The notes under the pieces are model-generated. The model did no database searches. It was not told where the DNA came from and saw only the letters and a program-made list of their open reading frames with translations. Source: Andreprevotia chitinilytica DSM 18519 (GTDB lineage: Bacteria; Pseudomonadota; Gammaproteobacteria; Burkholderiales; Chitinibacteraceae). Taken from it: a stretch of 64,000 nucleotides of DNA. Location: positions 62,001 to 126,000 of the forward strand of contig NZ_JONM01000010.1 in assembly GCF_000711875.1 (NCBI RefSeq), written 5' to 3'. The position numbers and the translations under genes are program-made. Positions 17,301 to 25,780 of the stretch are shown one piece after another (position 1 is the first letter of the stretch; each line of letters begins with the position of its first letter).

Positions 17301-20266
17301 TCAGCAACCGGTGCGGCGGCAACGCCATCGAGCATCGCCAGCTCATCAACTTCTGCCAAGGTGGCATCGGTCGCGGCGTGAGCTTCAGGCGCGTCGACGA
17401 TCTGCTCATGGAGCGGTTCGGCATGCGGCGCGGCAACAGGCGCTTCCAGGCTGCCCAGATCGAGCGAGAAATCGATCTCTTCCAGTGGCTCGACATGCGG
17501 CAGCTCGGCCGGCGTGACGACTTCCTCCAGCTCCGGGTGATCAACCACCAGCTCGACCAGCGCTTCGCCGACGTCGATATTGGTTTCATCCAGTGCCAGA
17601 ACCAGCGGCTCGTTTGCCAGCGAGACGAGTTCGCTCAGGTTCGGTTCCGGGCTTTCCGGCGGTTGCAAGGCGAATACGGTGCCCAGCATACGGTCGAGCT
17701 TGGCAACGGCACTGGTCAATTCACGCGCATGGCTGATGACGGAGCCCGGCGTTTTCCCGAGCTGCTGTACTGAGTGTTCGAGCGCATAGGCAAGCTCGCC
17801 AAGCGGGCGGAAGCCGGCGGTCGAGGCAATACCGCCCAAGGTGTGCGCAGCCAGTTCGAAATTGCCGGGCGGCACATCGCCGGCTTCGAGCACGTCGGCG
17901 CCCTTTTTCAGCGTGGCAACGTGGCGGGTCGCCTCGTCACGGAAGATGGCGAACAGGGTGCTGGATACCGTGACATCGCCAATCTGCACTTCATCGCTGA
18001 CCGGCTCGGCCGACTCCGATGACGACGACGCGGTGTCGACTTCAAGCTCTTGCAAGGGCTCTGCCGGGGCATTGTCGAATTGGTGCCGCAGGGCTTCGGC
18101 ACGTGCGGCCCAAGGCGCTTCATCCACCTGCGCACTACCGCTCTGCGCCAGCTCCTCCACCCAGCCGGCGAAGGCGACGTGCACGTCGCCAACCAACGCA
18201 AGCAAGGCATCGGCAGCAGGTTGTTCTGCCTGCAGCCATTTGTTCAGCGTCTGCTCGATGCCCCAAGCGACTTCGCCCAGCAGGTTGAGGCCGACCATGC
18301 GGCCGCTCCCCTTGAGCGTGTGGAAGCTGCGCCGCAGCACGGTGAGCGCTTCGCGGTCGTGCGGATTGGCGCGCAGAACGGCGAGGTTGTCGTCGATCGT
18401 GGCCAACACTTCGACGGCTTCTTCGAGGTAGACCTCCAGCAATTCGGCATCGACCGCCTCGTCGGAAGACGGCAACGCGCGCGGTGCCTCCACCGGTTCC
18501 GTCTCAACCGGCGCGGCAACGGCGGGCGGCGGAGCCAGTTCGGGCTCTTGCTCCAGCTCGGCCAGCTCCGGCACGGCCACTTCTTCAACATCGCCGCCCA
18601 ACAGGCGGGCGAGGCTGGGCGCGAGCATGTCGCTGCCCTCATCCCGGCCTTGCGCCATGGCATCGATGTAGAAACCGAGGCTCGACAGCGCTTCGGCAAG
18701 CTCTTCCAGCTCAGCCGGCGGTGGTGGTGTTTCTTGGGCGGCATAGCGCTGGATGCGCTGCTGGCTGGCTTGCAACAACGCCACGGCGTCGTGCTTCTCC
18801 AGCATCATCAACGCGCCCTGGATTTGCCGCAGGCCCGGATCAAGCTGCTTGAGCGCAGCCTGCGTGCCCGGATCGCGGAAGTAGGCGTCGAGCGTCTCTT
18901 CTACCTGTTGCAGATTGGTGCGCATTTCCTGCGCCAACTGAGCCTGCAACAGCTTTTCCTGCGCTTCGCGGCTGACTTCATCCAGCTGCGGCGCATCCAT
19001 CGTCGCCGCGCTCGGATCGGCCAGACGATGCGCCATCACTTCGGCTTGCGCGGCGAAGTCGGGCGAGCGGGTCGGATAATTGGCCAGGGCGTTGTCGGCC
19101 AATAGCAAGGCGGTGGCCATTTCCAGCGCATCGCCTTCGCTCACGCCAGCATCAGCGTAGCGCAGGCAGGCAGCGGACATCGCTTGCCACAGCGGTGCCA
19201 ACCCTTCGATCTGCAAGGCAGCGGTGCGATCCGCCAGCTTGGTGACTTCAGCCTGCAAGGTCGGCAGGCGCTCACGCTGACCGGTCGCGACGCGCGTCCA
19301 GACTTCCTTGGCGGCGGAGAGTTCTTCACGCAACGCCCGTGCATGCTGTCGATTGCTTTCGTTCTCTGCCACCGCCTCGTTGGCGCTGACATCGAACAGC
19401 AAATCCGAGAGATCGAATGCGGTGCTGAGTTGTCCGGCCAGCGCGCTGCCGGAGTGATCGCTGGCAAGCGCGTAGAGCAGATCGCGGAACAAGCGCTCGG
19501 CGACCTTGGTCGAGCCGTCGGACAAGCGCCGCAGCTGCATATTGAGCCGCAGCAGCAGTTGTTTGAGATCGAGATCGAGCGGTGCGCGCGTCGGCAGCGT
19601 TTCCGCCACGGCCGAGGCCGTCCACCAGAAAGCCTTGGCCAGCCCTTGCGGTTGTACGGTGGCGATTTCGGCCAAGGCACGACCGAGTACGGCGGCAGCG
19701 GCCGGATCGTGATCGCGAATCCAGCGCAACAAGGCGGCTTCGAAACGGCGGCGTTGTTCACGCAGCCAGTTCGCCCACTCCCCCGGCCCGAGCGCGCGGG
19801 CCGGCAAGGACTTGGGCAACTCCAGCTCGGTCAACTGCGGGAAGAACAGCTCCGCGCCACTCTGACTGGCGCGGCGAAGCGCTGCCAGCTCGACAAAGCG
19901 CGGCAACAGCGCCATGGGCTGATTGGGTACATCCGCCACCAGGTCTTCGAGATAGCGGCCGGCCTCGGCGGTGGCGGCTTTGGCCTGCGTCAGCGCCGCG
20001 GGCGGGACTTCTTCACGGGCGACTGCGGCAACGACCTGTTCGACTTCTTCGACGAACCGGGCCAACCCGTCGAGACTGACCATCTGCAACGCGCCAGCGG
20101 CTTGGTGCAGGTGGGTCTGGGCATGCTTGAGCAAGGCGGTATCAGAGGCATCGGCAGGCGCGCTGGCATAACGGGCAAGCGCATCGGCCGCGCGCGCCAG
20201 TGTCTGCTCCAGCTCGCCTTTTACCCAGATCAGCGAGCCTTGGTCGAATTCGGTATGAACGCTCAT
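14303..20266 (-). CDS. chpA: Hybrid chemosensory histidine kinase of the type IV pilus (Pil-Chp) system
   Basis: This very large protein (1987 residues from the ATG at 20266) is the CheA-like kinase for twitching motility. The Hpt-like regions are one near residue 55 (degenerate, FimL-like) and three with intact HTL(K/G)G: near 650, 809 and 1301. An acidic Ala/Glu/Pro linker spans about 876-1253. The CheA-type dimerisation and kinase region starts near 1393, with N box RNAIDHG near 1580 and G boxes DDGRGM and GRGIGMD. A CheW domain follows near 1720, then a C-terminal receiver with phosphoacceptor Asp near 1918 (LVDIEMP). A TTG start 15 bases upstream is possible. It is the last gene of pilGHIJ-chpA. 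Confidence 0.95.
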   Translation of the reverse strand: MSVHTEFDQGSLIWVKGELEQTLARAADALARYASAPADASDTALLKHAQTHLHQAAGALQMVSLDGLARFVEEVEQVVAAVAREEVPPAALTQAKAATAEAGRYLEDLVADVPNQPMALLPRFVELAALRRASQSGAELFFPQLTELELPKSLPARALGPGEWANWLREQRRRFEAALLRWIRDHDPAAAAVLGRALAEIATVQPQGLAKAFWWTASAVAETLPTRAPLDLDLKQLLLRLNMQLRRLSDGSTKVAERLFRDLLYALASDHSGSALAGQLSTAFDLSDLLFDVSANEAVAENESNRQHARALREELSAAKEVWTRVATGQRERLPTLQAEVTKLADRTAALQIEGLAPLWQAMSAACLRYADAGVSEGDALEMATALLLADNALANYPTRSPDFAAQAEVMAHRLADPSAATMDAPQLDEVSREAQEKLLQAQLAQEMRTNLQQVEETLDAYFRDPGTQAALKQLDPGLRQIQGALMMLEKHDAVALLQASQQRIQRYAAQETPPPPAELEELAEALSSLGFYIDAMAQGRDEGSDMLAPSLARLLGGDVEEVAVPELAELEQEPELAPPPAVAAPVETEPVEAPRALPSSDEAVDAELLEVYLEEAVEVLATIDDNLAVLRANPHDREALTVLRRSFHTLKGSGRMVGLNLLGEVAWGIEQTLNKWLQAEQPAADALLALVGDVHVAFAGWVEELAQSGSAQVDEAPWAARAEALRHQFDNAPAEPLQELEVDTASSSSESAEPVSDEVQIGDVTVSSTLFAIFRDEATRHVATLKKGADVLEAGDVPPGNFELAAHTLGGIASTAGFRPLGELAYALEHSVQQLGKTPGSVISHARELTSAVAKLDRMLGTVFALQPPESPEPNLSELVSLANEPLVLALDETNIDVGEALVELVVDHPELEEVVTPAELPHVEPLEEIDFSLDLGSLEAPVAAPHAEPLHEQIVDAPEAHAATDATLAEVDELAMLDGVAAAPVAEPVAGHDAVHDEDLAALADLIELDLDEAPAPHPVEVAAEPDEINLILSDELLDAEPAEVPAAPVADFVIPTAPTEAAGDALDEGFDLTLDEAPAEPAVASTLTEEATAAEPAFDLDLTELDVLVDEPVAEAPVQPESHAEPVVEAPLLEQSEQSEEEDVPELHELVDLPPAESDLAAELLVEPAIEPTAVAEPEPEVETLLMSDEAVELLLTEEEPQAKGDSLAAQAAEPPAAFAAPEAASPLAALLATIPLSLNDRKTELEAAVVDEIDDQLLPVFIEEADELMPQIGDALRSLREHGVPAAVNTLKRTLHTLKGSARMSGAMRIGEATHEMESRLLASAAEVPGPALLDELEADYDLILAIYDELTGRKKPAKPAAGAEQVAATATAAQPLLAAPDAEGKTTIRVRSELVDELVNQAGEVAIARSRIEAEMLAVKGSLLDLTDNVTRLRGQLRELEIQAESQMQARVKEFEVQHQDFDPLEFDRFTRLQEITRFIAESVNDVATIQHNLLKNLDDSSAALTAQNRMTKELQQSLMRVRMVPFSSVSDRLYRLTRQTGKEVGKKVNLEIRGGRVEIDRGVLEKMISPFEHMLRNAIDHGLETVEERATAGKTEFGEVVVEVRQEGNELVVILKDDGRGMNLERIRAKGESLGLIAPGSEPTDRDLMHLIFEPGFSTASNVTQISGRGIGMDVVKNEIGNLGGRVDVTSAVGSGTTFTIHLPLTLAVTQVLLVKAGERLLAIPSVMVEQVQELKQEALARLYSAREQEWLGGKYPFAYFPRLVGDGQSVPEQKRFSTVLLLRSGVDRMALHIDHLVKNQEVVVKQIGTQLARVPGVAGATVLGNGDIVLIVNPLALFARGEIAPTQKKAAAAPDQLHTAPLVMVVDDSLTVRKITTRLLAREGFQVVTAKDGVDALQQLQDVTPAVMLVDIEMPRMDGFELTRNVRADDGTKHIPIIMITSRTADKHKNVAFDMGVNVFMGKPFQEEELLGHIREFTGA

Positions 20267-20282
20267 GGCGGGGTCTCGCAAA

Positions 20283-20303
20283 GCGGGGGCTAATTGCCCC
20301 CGC
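20283..20303 (-). terminator. Hairpin between pilJ and chpA (possible attenuator)
   Basis: GCGGGGGC and GCCCCCGC arms (8 bp, 5-base loop) are followed on the minus strand by TTTGCG, a weak T-tract. It lies 17 bases before the chpA ATG and could lower chpA expression relative to pilGHIJ, or expose or hide its poor ribosome site. Confidence 0.55.
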
Positions 20304-20352
20304 AGTCTTTATAGATGGTCAGTTTGATCCGATGGGCGGCCCCAGCGGGCGA

Positions 20353-22515
20353 TCAGGCGAGTTTGAAGCCCGAAACGGAGTCTTTCAGGTCTTGGGCGAG
20401 GCTGGTGAGCTGGCCGACGATCTGAGCCGATTGCTTGGTGCCTTCGGTGGTTTGCTCGGTGATCGACAGAATATCGCGCATCGAGGTGTTCACGCGGGCC
20501 GCCAGCTGGGTCTGATCTTCGGTTTCGTGGGCGATCGAATCAATCAGCTTCGCCAGTTCACGCGAGACTCGACCGATCTCGGTCAGCGCCTTGCCGGCGG
20601 CATCAGACAGCTTGGCCCCTTCCACCACACCCTGGGTCGACAGTTCCATAGCGGCCACGGCATCGTGCGTATCGGTCTGAATGGTCTTCACGATCGCGCC
20701 GATCTGCTTGGTGGCTTCGCCGGAGCGTTCGGCCAGTCGCTGCACTTCCTCGGCAACCACCGAGAAGCCTCGGCCGGCATCGCCGGCGGCGGCGGCCTGA
20801 ATGGCGGCGTTCAGCGCCAGCACGTTGGTCTGCTCGGTAATGTCCGAGATCAGTTCCACGATTTCACCGATCTCCTGCGAGGATTCGCCCAGCCGCTTGA
20901 TTCGCTTGGCGGTCTCCTGAATCTGTTCGCGGATTTCGCCCATGCCCTTGATCTGGTTCTGTACCGCCACCGCGCCTTGCTCGGCGGCGGACAGCGATGC
21001 CTGGGCCACGTTGGCGGATTCGGCGGCGTTGCCCGATACGCCCTGGATCGAATGCACCATGCGGTCGACGGCCGTCGTGGTGTCCTGAATTTCGTTGGAT
21101 TGGCGTTCGGCGGCGGACAGGAGTTCGTTCGATACCGATTGGGCCTTGTCGGTAGCGCGGTTCACCTGCTCGGTCGCGCGGTTGATCCCGCCGATGAGGT
21201 TACGCAGCTCTTCAATGGTGAAGTTGATCGAGTCGGCGATGGCGCCGGTCAAGTCTTCCGTCACCAAGGCGCGTACGGTGAGGTCACCGTCGGCGAGATC
21301 GGACATTTCGTTCAGCAAGCGCAAAATGGCTTCCTGGTTCTTTTTGTTCTCGCCTTCGGATTCCATCCGGCGACGCACCGCTTCCTGGTTGAACACGCGG
21401 GACAGCAGGTAGGCGGACACCACGGCGATGACGATGAACGCGACTTCCAGCGCATTGGTCAGGAAGCTGCCAAAGCGGTTTTCGTAGCTGGCGGACAGTT
21501 CGATGGTATCGGTCAGCAGTTTGTTGGAGTCTTTCACCACGGCCTGATTGGCCAGGCGGGTGTTGACCAGCGGCTGCATGTTCTTCGAGAACGAGGTCAC
21601 CACCACTTCGAAGTCGTGGAAAGTCGTCTTGATGTTGTTCAGCCGCTCGACCAGCGCCGAGCTGGACATGGGGCGGATCTGCAACGCATCGCTACCGTCG
21701 ATGAAGCCGGCGATGATGTCGTTGAAGGTCGATACGTCCTTGCCGAGCAAGAACACCACTTCCGGGTTGATCAGCTCAGACGCCAGCATGGCGTTGGCGT
21801 TTTTCGCCATCCGCTGCGACAACATCGAGAGCTGGTTCGCGTATTCCAGTTCGCGGGTGTTACCACCTGATTCGCCCAGCAGCGATGCGAATTGCTGCGT
21901 TTGTTCCAGCAGCTTGGCATCGTTGGCGTTAATGTTGGAAACGCGCTTACCCACGTCGATCAAGGCGTCTTTTTGCTTCAGGATCGAATCAACCGTCGGG
22001 CGGCTGGGGTTCATGCGATAAGAGGCATTCCAGGTCTGTTCGATCGACTCGATCACCTCGCGGCTACCGCCACCGAACAGGCTGTGGCTGCCCTTGAGCT
22101 CGTTCAGATCGGTGTCGAAGTTCTGGAACGCCGATTCGAGAATCGGGAACGCATCCGCCTGCCCTTGCACCGCTTGCGTAGACGCGCGGGCAAGACGCTG
22201 CGACAACATCTGCATTTCGGTTGCGATCGAGCGGCGGCCGGCGTTGGTCGTGGTTTCCTGATAGGAAATCAAGGCGGTGGCGCCGAACAGGACCACCGAG
22301 ACCGCCACGATGAGCGCCAGCAAGGCCATCTGTTGCCGCGCCGGCATGTGACCAATGAGCGGCAGCGGCTTGAGTGCAGCGGCGTCATCGGTATCCGGCA
22401 GGCGGATCTTTTCCAGAATCCAGGTGGTCTTGGTGGGCTCGTAGCCTTTTTTCGCTTCCGCTTTCGGCGCTTTGCGGCCAAACAACTTGGTGAGGCCGTC
22501 CAGTTTCAGTGCCAT
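20353..22515 (-). CDS. pilJ: Methyl-accepting chemotaxis protein of the Pil-Chp system
   Basis: The 720-residue receptor has TM1 near residues 61-85, a periplasmic region of about 290 residues containing two related PilJ-type modules (repeats of TEMQMLSQRLARAS and ANQLSMLSQRMAKNA), and TM2 near 360-380. The cytoplasmic signalling domain has its tip at EQTNVLALNAAIQAAAAGDAG. The AIQAAAAG variant, in place of AIEAARAG, is typical of PilJ. It detects pilus-related surface signals and couples through PilI to ChpA. Confidence 0.95.
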   Translation of the reverse strand: MALKLDGLTKLFGRKAPKAEAKKGYEPTKTTWILEKIRLPDTDDAAALKPLPLIGHMPARQQMALLALIVAVSVVLFGATALISYQETTTNAGRRSIATEMQMLSQRLARASTQAVQGQADAFPILESAFQNFDTDLNELKGSHSLFGGGSREVIESIEQTWNASYRMNPSRPTVDSILKQKDALIDVGKRVSNINANDAKLLEQTQQFASLLGESGGNTRELEYANQLSMLSQRMAKNANAMLASELINPEVVFLLGKDVSTFNDIIAGFIDGSDALQIRPMSSSALVERLNNIKTTFHDFEVVVTSFSKNMQPLVNTRLANQAVVKDSNKLLTDTIELSASYENRFGSFLTNALEVAFIVIAVVSAYLLSRVFNQEAVRRRMESEGENKKNQEAILRLLNEMSDLADGDLTVRALVTEDLTGAIADSINFTIEELRNLIGGINRATEQVNRATDKAQSVSNELLSAAERQSNEIQDTTTAVDRMVHSIQGVSGNAAESANVAQASLSAAEQGAVAVQNQIKGMGEIREQIQETAKRIKRLGESSQEIGEIVELISDITEQTNVLALNAAIQAAAAGDAGRGFSVVAEEVQRLAERSGEATKQIGAIVKTIQTDTHDAVAAMELSTQGVVEGAKLSDAAGKALTEIGRVSRELAKLIDSIAHETEDQTQLAARVNTSMRDILSITEQTTEGTKQSAQIVGQLTSLAQDLKDSVSGFKLA

Positions 22516-22566
22516 GGTTCGTCTCGCTCCCGATGCAATCTTATTTATTCAGTTATCTGTGTGATT

Positions 22567-23073
22567 TCAAACTGTGCCGGCTTGCAGAAACGCCGGATCA
22601 ACCGCCAGCGCCGCGACGTCGAGCGCGAACCAGCGTTGCCCGCCTGCATCGCGCCAGCTACTGCTCGCGCGGGGATGCGGTGCGTCGTCCTGCTGTAAGT
22701 CAGCCAAGTGTTTGAGGCCGAGCATACGCTCAACCAGAATTGCGGAGTGCAGGATGTGACGCGGATGCAACAGCATCAAACGCGCCGCCTGACTCGTTTG
22801 CAGATCGGGGCCGCCGAAAAAGGCACTGGCATCCGACACGCTGACAAGATTGCCGCGGATGTTCGCCACACCCCTGAACCAGGGCTGGGCCAGCGGCACG
22901 CTGGACACCACGGGCACCGGCATCACCTCGGCCACGTCGGCCAGATCGATCAACCAGTTGTCGGTACCGATGCGAACGCCGAGCCGCGCGTCGACCTGCG
23001 CGGTCGCGGTGGCTGTTTTCAGGCGTTCAACCACGCCTTGCTGGTATTCCCGCAGACTGATGCGCTTGGCCAT
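22567..23073 (-). CDS. pilI: CheW-like adaptor of the Pil-Chp system
   Basis: The 168-residue CheW-domain protein has the segments LGVRIGTDNWLIDLADVAEVMPVP, PWFRGVANIRGNLVSV and WFALDVAALA. It links the receptor PilJ to the kinase ChpA. It lies between pilH and pilJ in the standard order. No other adaptor (such as ChpC) is visible in the window. Confidence 0.93.
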   Translation of the reverse strand: MAKRISLREYQQGVVERLKTATATAQVDARLGVRIGTDNWLIDLADVAEVMPVPVVSSVPLAQPWFRGVANIRGNLVSVSDASAFFGGPDLQTSQAARLMLLHPRHILHSAILVERMLGLKHLADLQQDDAPHPRASSSWRDAGGQRWFALDVAALAVDPAFLQAGTV

Positions 23074-23112
23074 GGCCGGCTCCGGGGCGTAGGAAAGTGA
23101 GGGTGCGAGGGT

Positions 23113-23475
23113 TTAGAGCGCGGCGATCTTGGCCAGCAACTCTTGTGGATCAACCGGCTTGACGACGTATTCGACCGCGCCTTGACGCTTGCCCCAGACC
23201 TTGTCCGTTTCCTGATTCTTGGACGTGCACATGATGATGGGGATGTGCTTGGTCGCTTCGTCGCGGCTAATGGTGCGCGTGGCCTGGAAACCGTTCATCC
23301 CCGGCATGACGACGTCCATCAGGATCAGGTCTGGCATCAGTTCCTTGGCCTTGGCGACCGCTTCTTCGCCGGACTCTACGGTCAGGATCTGGAAACCGTT
23401 CTTGGTGAGCAACTCACCCAGGAAATGACGTTCGGTCGGGGAGTCATCGACGATCAGGATTTTCTTGATAGACAT
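23113..23475 (-). CDS. pilH: Twitching-motility response regulator PilH
   Basis: The 120-residue single-domain receiver has an acidic pair in LIVDDS, phosphoacceptor Asp54 in [15 protein letters not shown], the conserved Thr/Ser in IIMCTS and Lys in VVKPVDP. The ATG at 23475 gives the standard [11 protein letters not shown] start and has a GAGGAA ribosome site; the upstream in-frame extension does not. PilH antagonises PilG or tunes retraction and cAMP in studied species. Confidence 0.94.
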   Translation of the reverse strand: MSIKKILIVDDSPTERHFLGELLTKNGFQILTVESGEEAVAKAKELMPDLILMDVVMPGMNGFQATRTISRDEATKHIPIIMCTSKNQETDKVWGKRQGAVEYVVKPVDPQELLAKIAAL

Positions 23476-23532
23476 AAGGTGTTCCTCATTCTGCAAATTA
23501 TTGACAGCGTAACGGCGCGAACGGGCCGAGCG

Positions 23533-23916
23533 CTAGACCTGCTTCACATGCGCGTCGACGGCAGAGAGCAGGCTGTCTTTGGTAAAGGGTTTGGTGAGGT
23601 ACTCATCTGAGCCGACCATCCGGCCGCGCGCGCGATCGAACAAGCCATCCTTGGACGACAGCATGATGACCGGCGTAGCCTTGTAGCGCGGGTTTTTCTT
23701 GATCAGCGAGCAGGTCTGATAGCCATCCAGCCGCGGCATCATGACGTCGACAAAGATCACGTCCGGCTGATGATCACTGATCTTGGCCAGCGCATCGAAC
23801 CCGTCTTCGGCCAGGATGACCTCGCACCCGGCCTGGCCGAGAAAAATCTCGGCGCTACGGCGAATCGTGTTGCTGTCGTCGATGACCATCACTTTTACGC
23901 CAGCGAGATTCGACAT
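23533..23916 (-). CDS. pilG: Twitching-motility response regulator PilG
   Basis: The 127-residue receiver begins with VKVMVIDDSNTIRRSAEIFL. The phosphoacceptor is Asp57 in VIFVDVMMPRLDGYQ, with Ser in VIMLSSKDG and Lys in YLTKPF. The ATG at 23916 follows an ideal GGAGGA ribosome site. It is the first gene of the pilGHIJ-chpA operon and drives pilus extension signalling in studied relatives. A promoter candidate lies 75-105 bases upstream. Confidence 0.94.
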   Translation of the reverse strand: MSNLAGVKVMVIDDSNTIRRSAEIFLGQAGCEVILAEDGFDALAKISDHQPDVIFVDVMMPRLDGYQTCSLIKKNPRYKATPVIMLSSKDGLFDRARGRMVGSDEYLTKPFTKDSLLSAVDAHVKQV

Positions 23917-23990
23917 GAACTCCTCCAGATTATTTCGGCAGCGCGCAATCGTCACGCGACGACATGCTTTCCGCATACCTCTTTTTCGCG

Positions 23991-24020
23991 ATCATACCGA
24001 TTGAAAATTAAATAAGACAA
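23991..24020 (-). promoter_or_regulatory. Sigma70-like promoter candidate for pilGHIJ-chpA
   Basis: On the minus strand TTGTCT (24015-24020) and TATGAT (23991-23996) are separated by 18 bases of A/T-rich spacer. The -10 box is about 75 bases before the pilG ATG. Confidence 0.55.
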
Positions 24021-24108
24021 GGCTGATGCGGGGCGTACGGGAATTCTCCTAGCGCTTGCCACATGAAACCTTACTTTCAGATCGTAGCCGCCGAAGCACG
24101 CAATGGCG

Positions 24109-24153
24109 AAAAGACAAAAAGAAACCCCGGCCCAAGGGGAAATCGACCGGGGT
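24109..24153 (-). terminator. Terminator downstream of engB
   Basis: On the minus strand ACCCCGG and CCGGGGT arms (24147-24153 with 24124-24130) are followed by TTTCTTTTTGTCTTTT. A second stem GCCCCGGC/GCCGGGGC lies just before it at 24161-24182. Together they should end the engB transcript. Confidence 0.8.
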
Positions 24154-24265
24154 GTAATAGGCCCCGGCAATGTGGCCGGGGCACCCGCTCAGGGAGGAAA
24201 AGCGGGAGGTGCGGGGGCGCACCTAGCTCCTAGGATAGAAAGCCTCGCGCAAAGTTCAATGACAT

Positions 24266-24898
24266 TTAAATACCGTCCGTCGTTTCATCTTGCTGATTCT
24301 GTTCGAATCGGATCGCATCAAACCAGGCGCCCACAACCGTTTCAACATTTTCCACGCCTTGCTTCTTCAGGCTGGAAAAGAGCTGCACCGTGACCTGCGG
24401 ATCGTCGGCGAACTCCGCCTCGACTGCGCGCAGCGTCTTGATACGCTCTTGCGTGGTGAGCTTATCGGACTTGGTCAGCAGGCAATGCACCGGCTTGCCG
24501 GTTGGCCGGAACCAGTCGAGCATGCGGCGATCCAGCTCGGTGAGCGGCCGGCGCGAATCCATGATCAATACGAGACCGATCAGGTTTTCGCGGCCCACCA
24601 GGTACTGGCTGAGCAGCTTTTCCCAGTGCGCCCGCACCCGCGCCGGCACATCGGCATAGCCATAGCCCGGCAAGTCGACCAGCCGGCGCTCTTCGCCAAA
24701 ATCGAAATAGTTGATATGTTGCGTGCGGCCCGGCGTTTTCGAGACGAAAGCGAGCCGCGTGTGATTGGCCAATGTATTGATCGAGCTCGACTTGCCCGCA
24801 TTCGAGCGCCCGGCAAAGGCCACTTCGATGCCTTCGTTCGGCAGCATTTTCAGATCATTGACGGTGGTAAGGAATTTGAGTCCGCGAAACAGCGACAT
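24266..24898 (-). CDS. engB: Ribosome biogenesis GTPase EngB (YihA/YsxC)
   Basis: The 210-residue circular-fold GTPase is needed for 50S subunit assembly. G1 is GRSNAGKS at residues 30-37, the switch region has [12 protein letters not shown]3 is DLPGYGYA, and G4 is LTKSDKL. The start at 24898 (MSLFRGLKF) matches the family length of about 200; a much longer in-frame extension to 25303 would overlap the divergent cytochrome c4 gene and is not supported. Confidence 0.94.
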   Translation of the reverse strand: MSLFRGLKFLTTVNDLKMLPNEGIEVAFAGRSNAGKSSSINTLANHTRLAFVSKTPGRTQHINYFDFGEERRLVDLPGYGYADVPARVRAHWEKLLSQYLVGRENLIGLVLIMDSRRPLTELDRRMLDWFRPTGKPVHCLLTKSDKLTTQERIKTLRAVEAEFADDPQVTVQLFSSLKKQGVENVETVVGAWFDAIRFEQNQQDETTDGI

Positions 24899-25063
24899 TG
24901 AGTGGTTCTCAGGGGTGCCGCGCGACAAAGAAGAGTCTGAATAAGACAGTACGCGGGCGAGTGGTTCGGCAGTATTTCTTGCAATATCTTTATTGCTATA
25001 GAATAGCAGGATTTGATTCATTAGCCGCCGACGAATCGGCGAATTTGCTTGGGAGAGCAACCT

Positions 25064-25690
25064 ATGCAGCGCGCGTTCGTTACCGCACTGGCAGCAGCAT
25101 TGACGATGATGGCATCTAGCGTATTTGCCGAATCCACCACCCCGGTGGCCAAGGGAGATCCAGCCAAGGGCAAGGAAATCGTCGAGAAGGTTTGCGCCGC
25201 CTGTCACGGCATCGACGGCAACAGCGCCGCGTCCGCCAACCCCAGTCTCGCCGGCCAGCATGCGGAATACATCTACAAACAGCTGACCGAATTCAAGGCG
25301 CAAAAGCGCAAGAATCCGGTCATGCTCGGCATGGCATCCACGCTATCCGATGCCGACATGAAAAACGTCGCCGCTTACTTCTCGGCGCAACAACCCAAAG
25401 AACGTGGCGCCTCTGACAAGACGCTGATCGACGCCGGCAAGAAGATCTACCGCGGCGGCATCGCAGCCAAGGGACTGCCAGCCTGTATGGCCTGCCACGG
25501 CCCGAGCGGCGCCGGCATTCCGGTGCAGTTCCCGCGCGTTGCCAGCCAGCACAGCGCCTACATCGATGCGCAATTGCGAGCCTTCCGCATCGGCGATCGC
25601 ACCAACAACGCGCCAATGCAACAAGTCGCCGCCAAGATGTCCGATGCCGACATCAAAGCCGTGGCCGAATACATCCAGGCCCTGCATTAA
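25064..25690 (+). CDS. Diheme cytochrome c4
   Basis: The 208-residue exported protein has a 22-residue signal peptide ending in FA and two c-heme domains, with sites CAACH at 44-48 and CMACH at 141-145. The Met ligands are in NPVMLGMAS and NAPMQQVA. It is the typical two-domain c4 that carries electrons from the bc1 complex to terminal oxidases. ATG 25064 follows GGGAGAGC. The downstream resB-ccsA genes attach its hemes, which explains the grouping. Confidence 0.93.
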   Translation: MQRAFVTALAAALTMMASSVFAESTTPVAKGDPAKGKEIVEKVCAACHGIDGNSAASANPSLAGQHAEYIYKQLTEFKAQKRKNPVMLGMASTLSDADMKNVAAYFSAQQPKERGASDKTLIDAGKKIYRGGIAAKGLPACMACHGPSGAGIPVQFPRVASQHSAYIDAQLRAFRIGDRTNNAPMQQVAAKMSDADIKAVAEYIQALH

Positions 25691-25749
25691 TATTCTCGCC
25701 AGCCGGAACCGGGTTCTGTTCACGGAACCTAACCCGGCCGCGAACGAAC

Positions 25750-25773
25750 AAAGGGGCGGCCAACGCCCCTTTT
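25750..25773 (+). terminator. Terminator between cytochrome c4 and resB
   Basis: AAGGGGCG / CGCCCCTT arms with a short loop are followed by TTTTCT. The resB ATG comes only seven bases after the T-tract, so this hairpin may act as an attenuator as well as an end for the c4 mRNA. Confidence 0.75.
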
Positions 25774-25780
25774 CTACTTG

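Larger units (their letters stand above)
23917..24265. other. 349-base intergenic region between pilG and engB
   Basis: No gene is seen. On the minus strand it contains, in order, the engB terminator hairpins (two GC-rich stems near 24109-24184), a spacer, and a promoter candidate for the pil operon (23991-24020). The proximal leader is A/T-rich compared with the rest of the window. Confidence 0.7.

Noticed and set aside
20200-21870. A 556-codon plus-strand frame opposite pilJ
   Set aside because: pilJ is fully supported; the antisense product has no recognisable family.
24899-25303. N-terminal extension of EngB by 135 residues
   Set aside because: The extension would overlap the start of the divergent cytochrome c4 gene and does not match the family; the ATG at 24898 gives the correct N-terminus.
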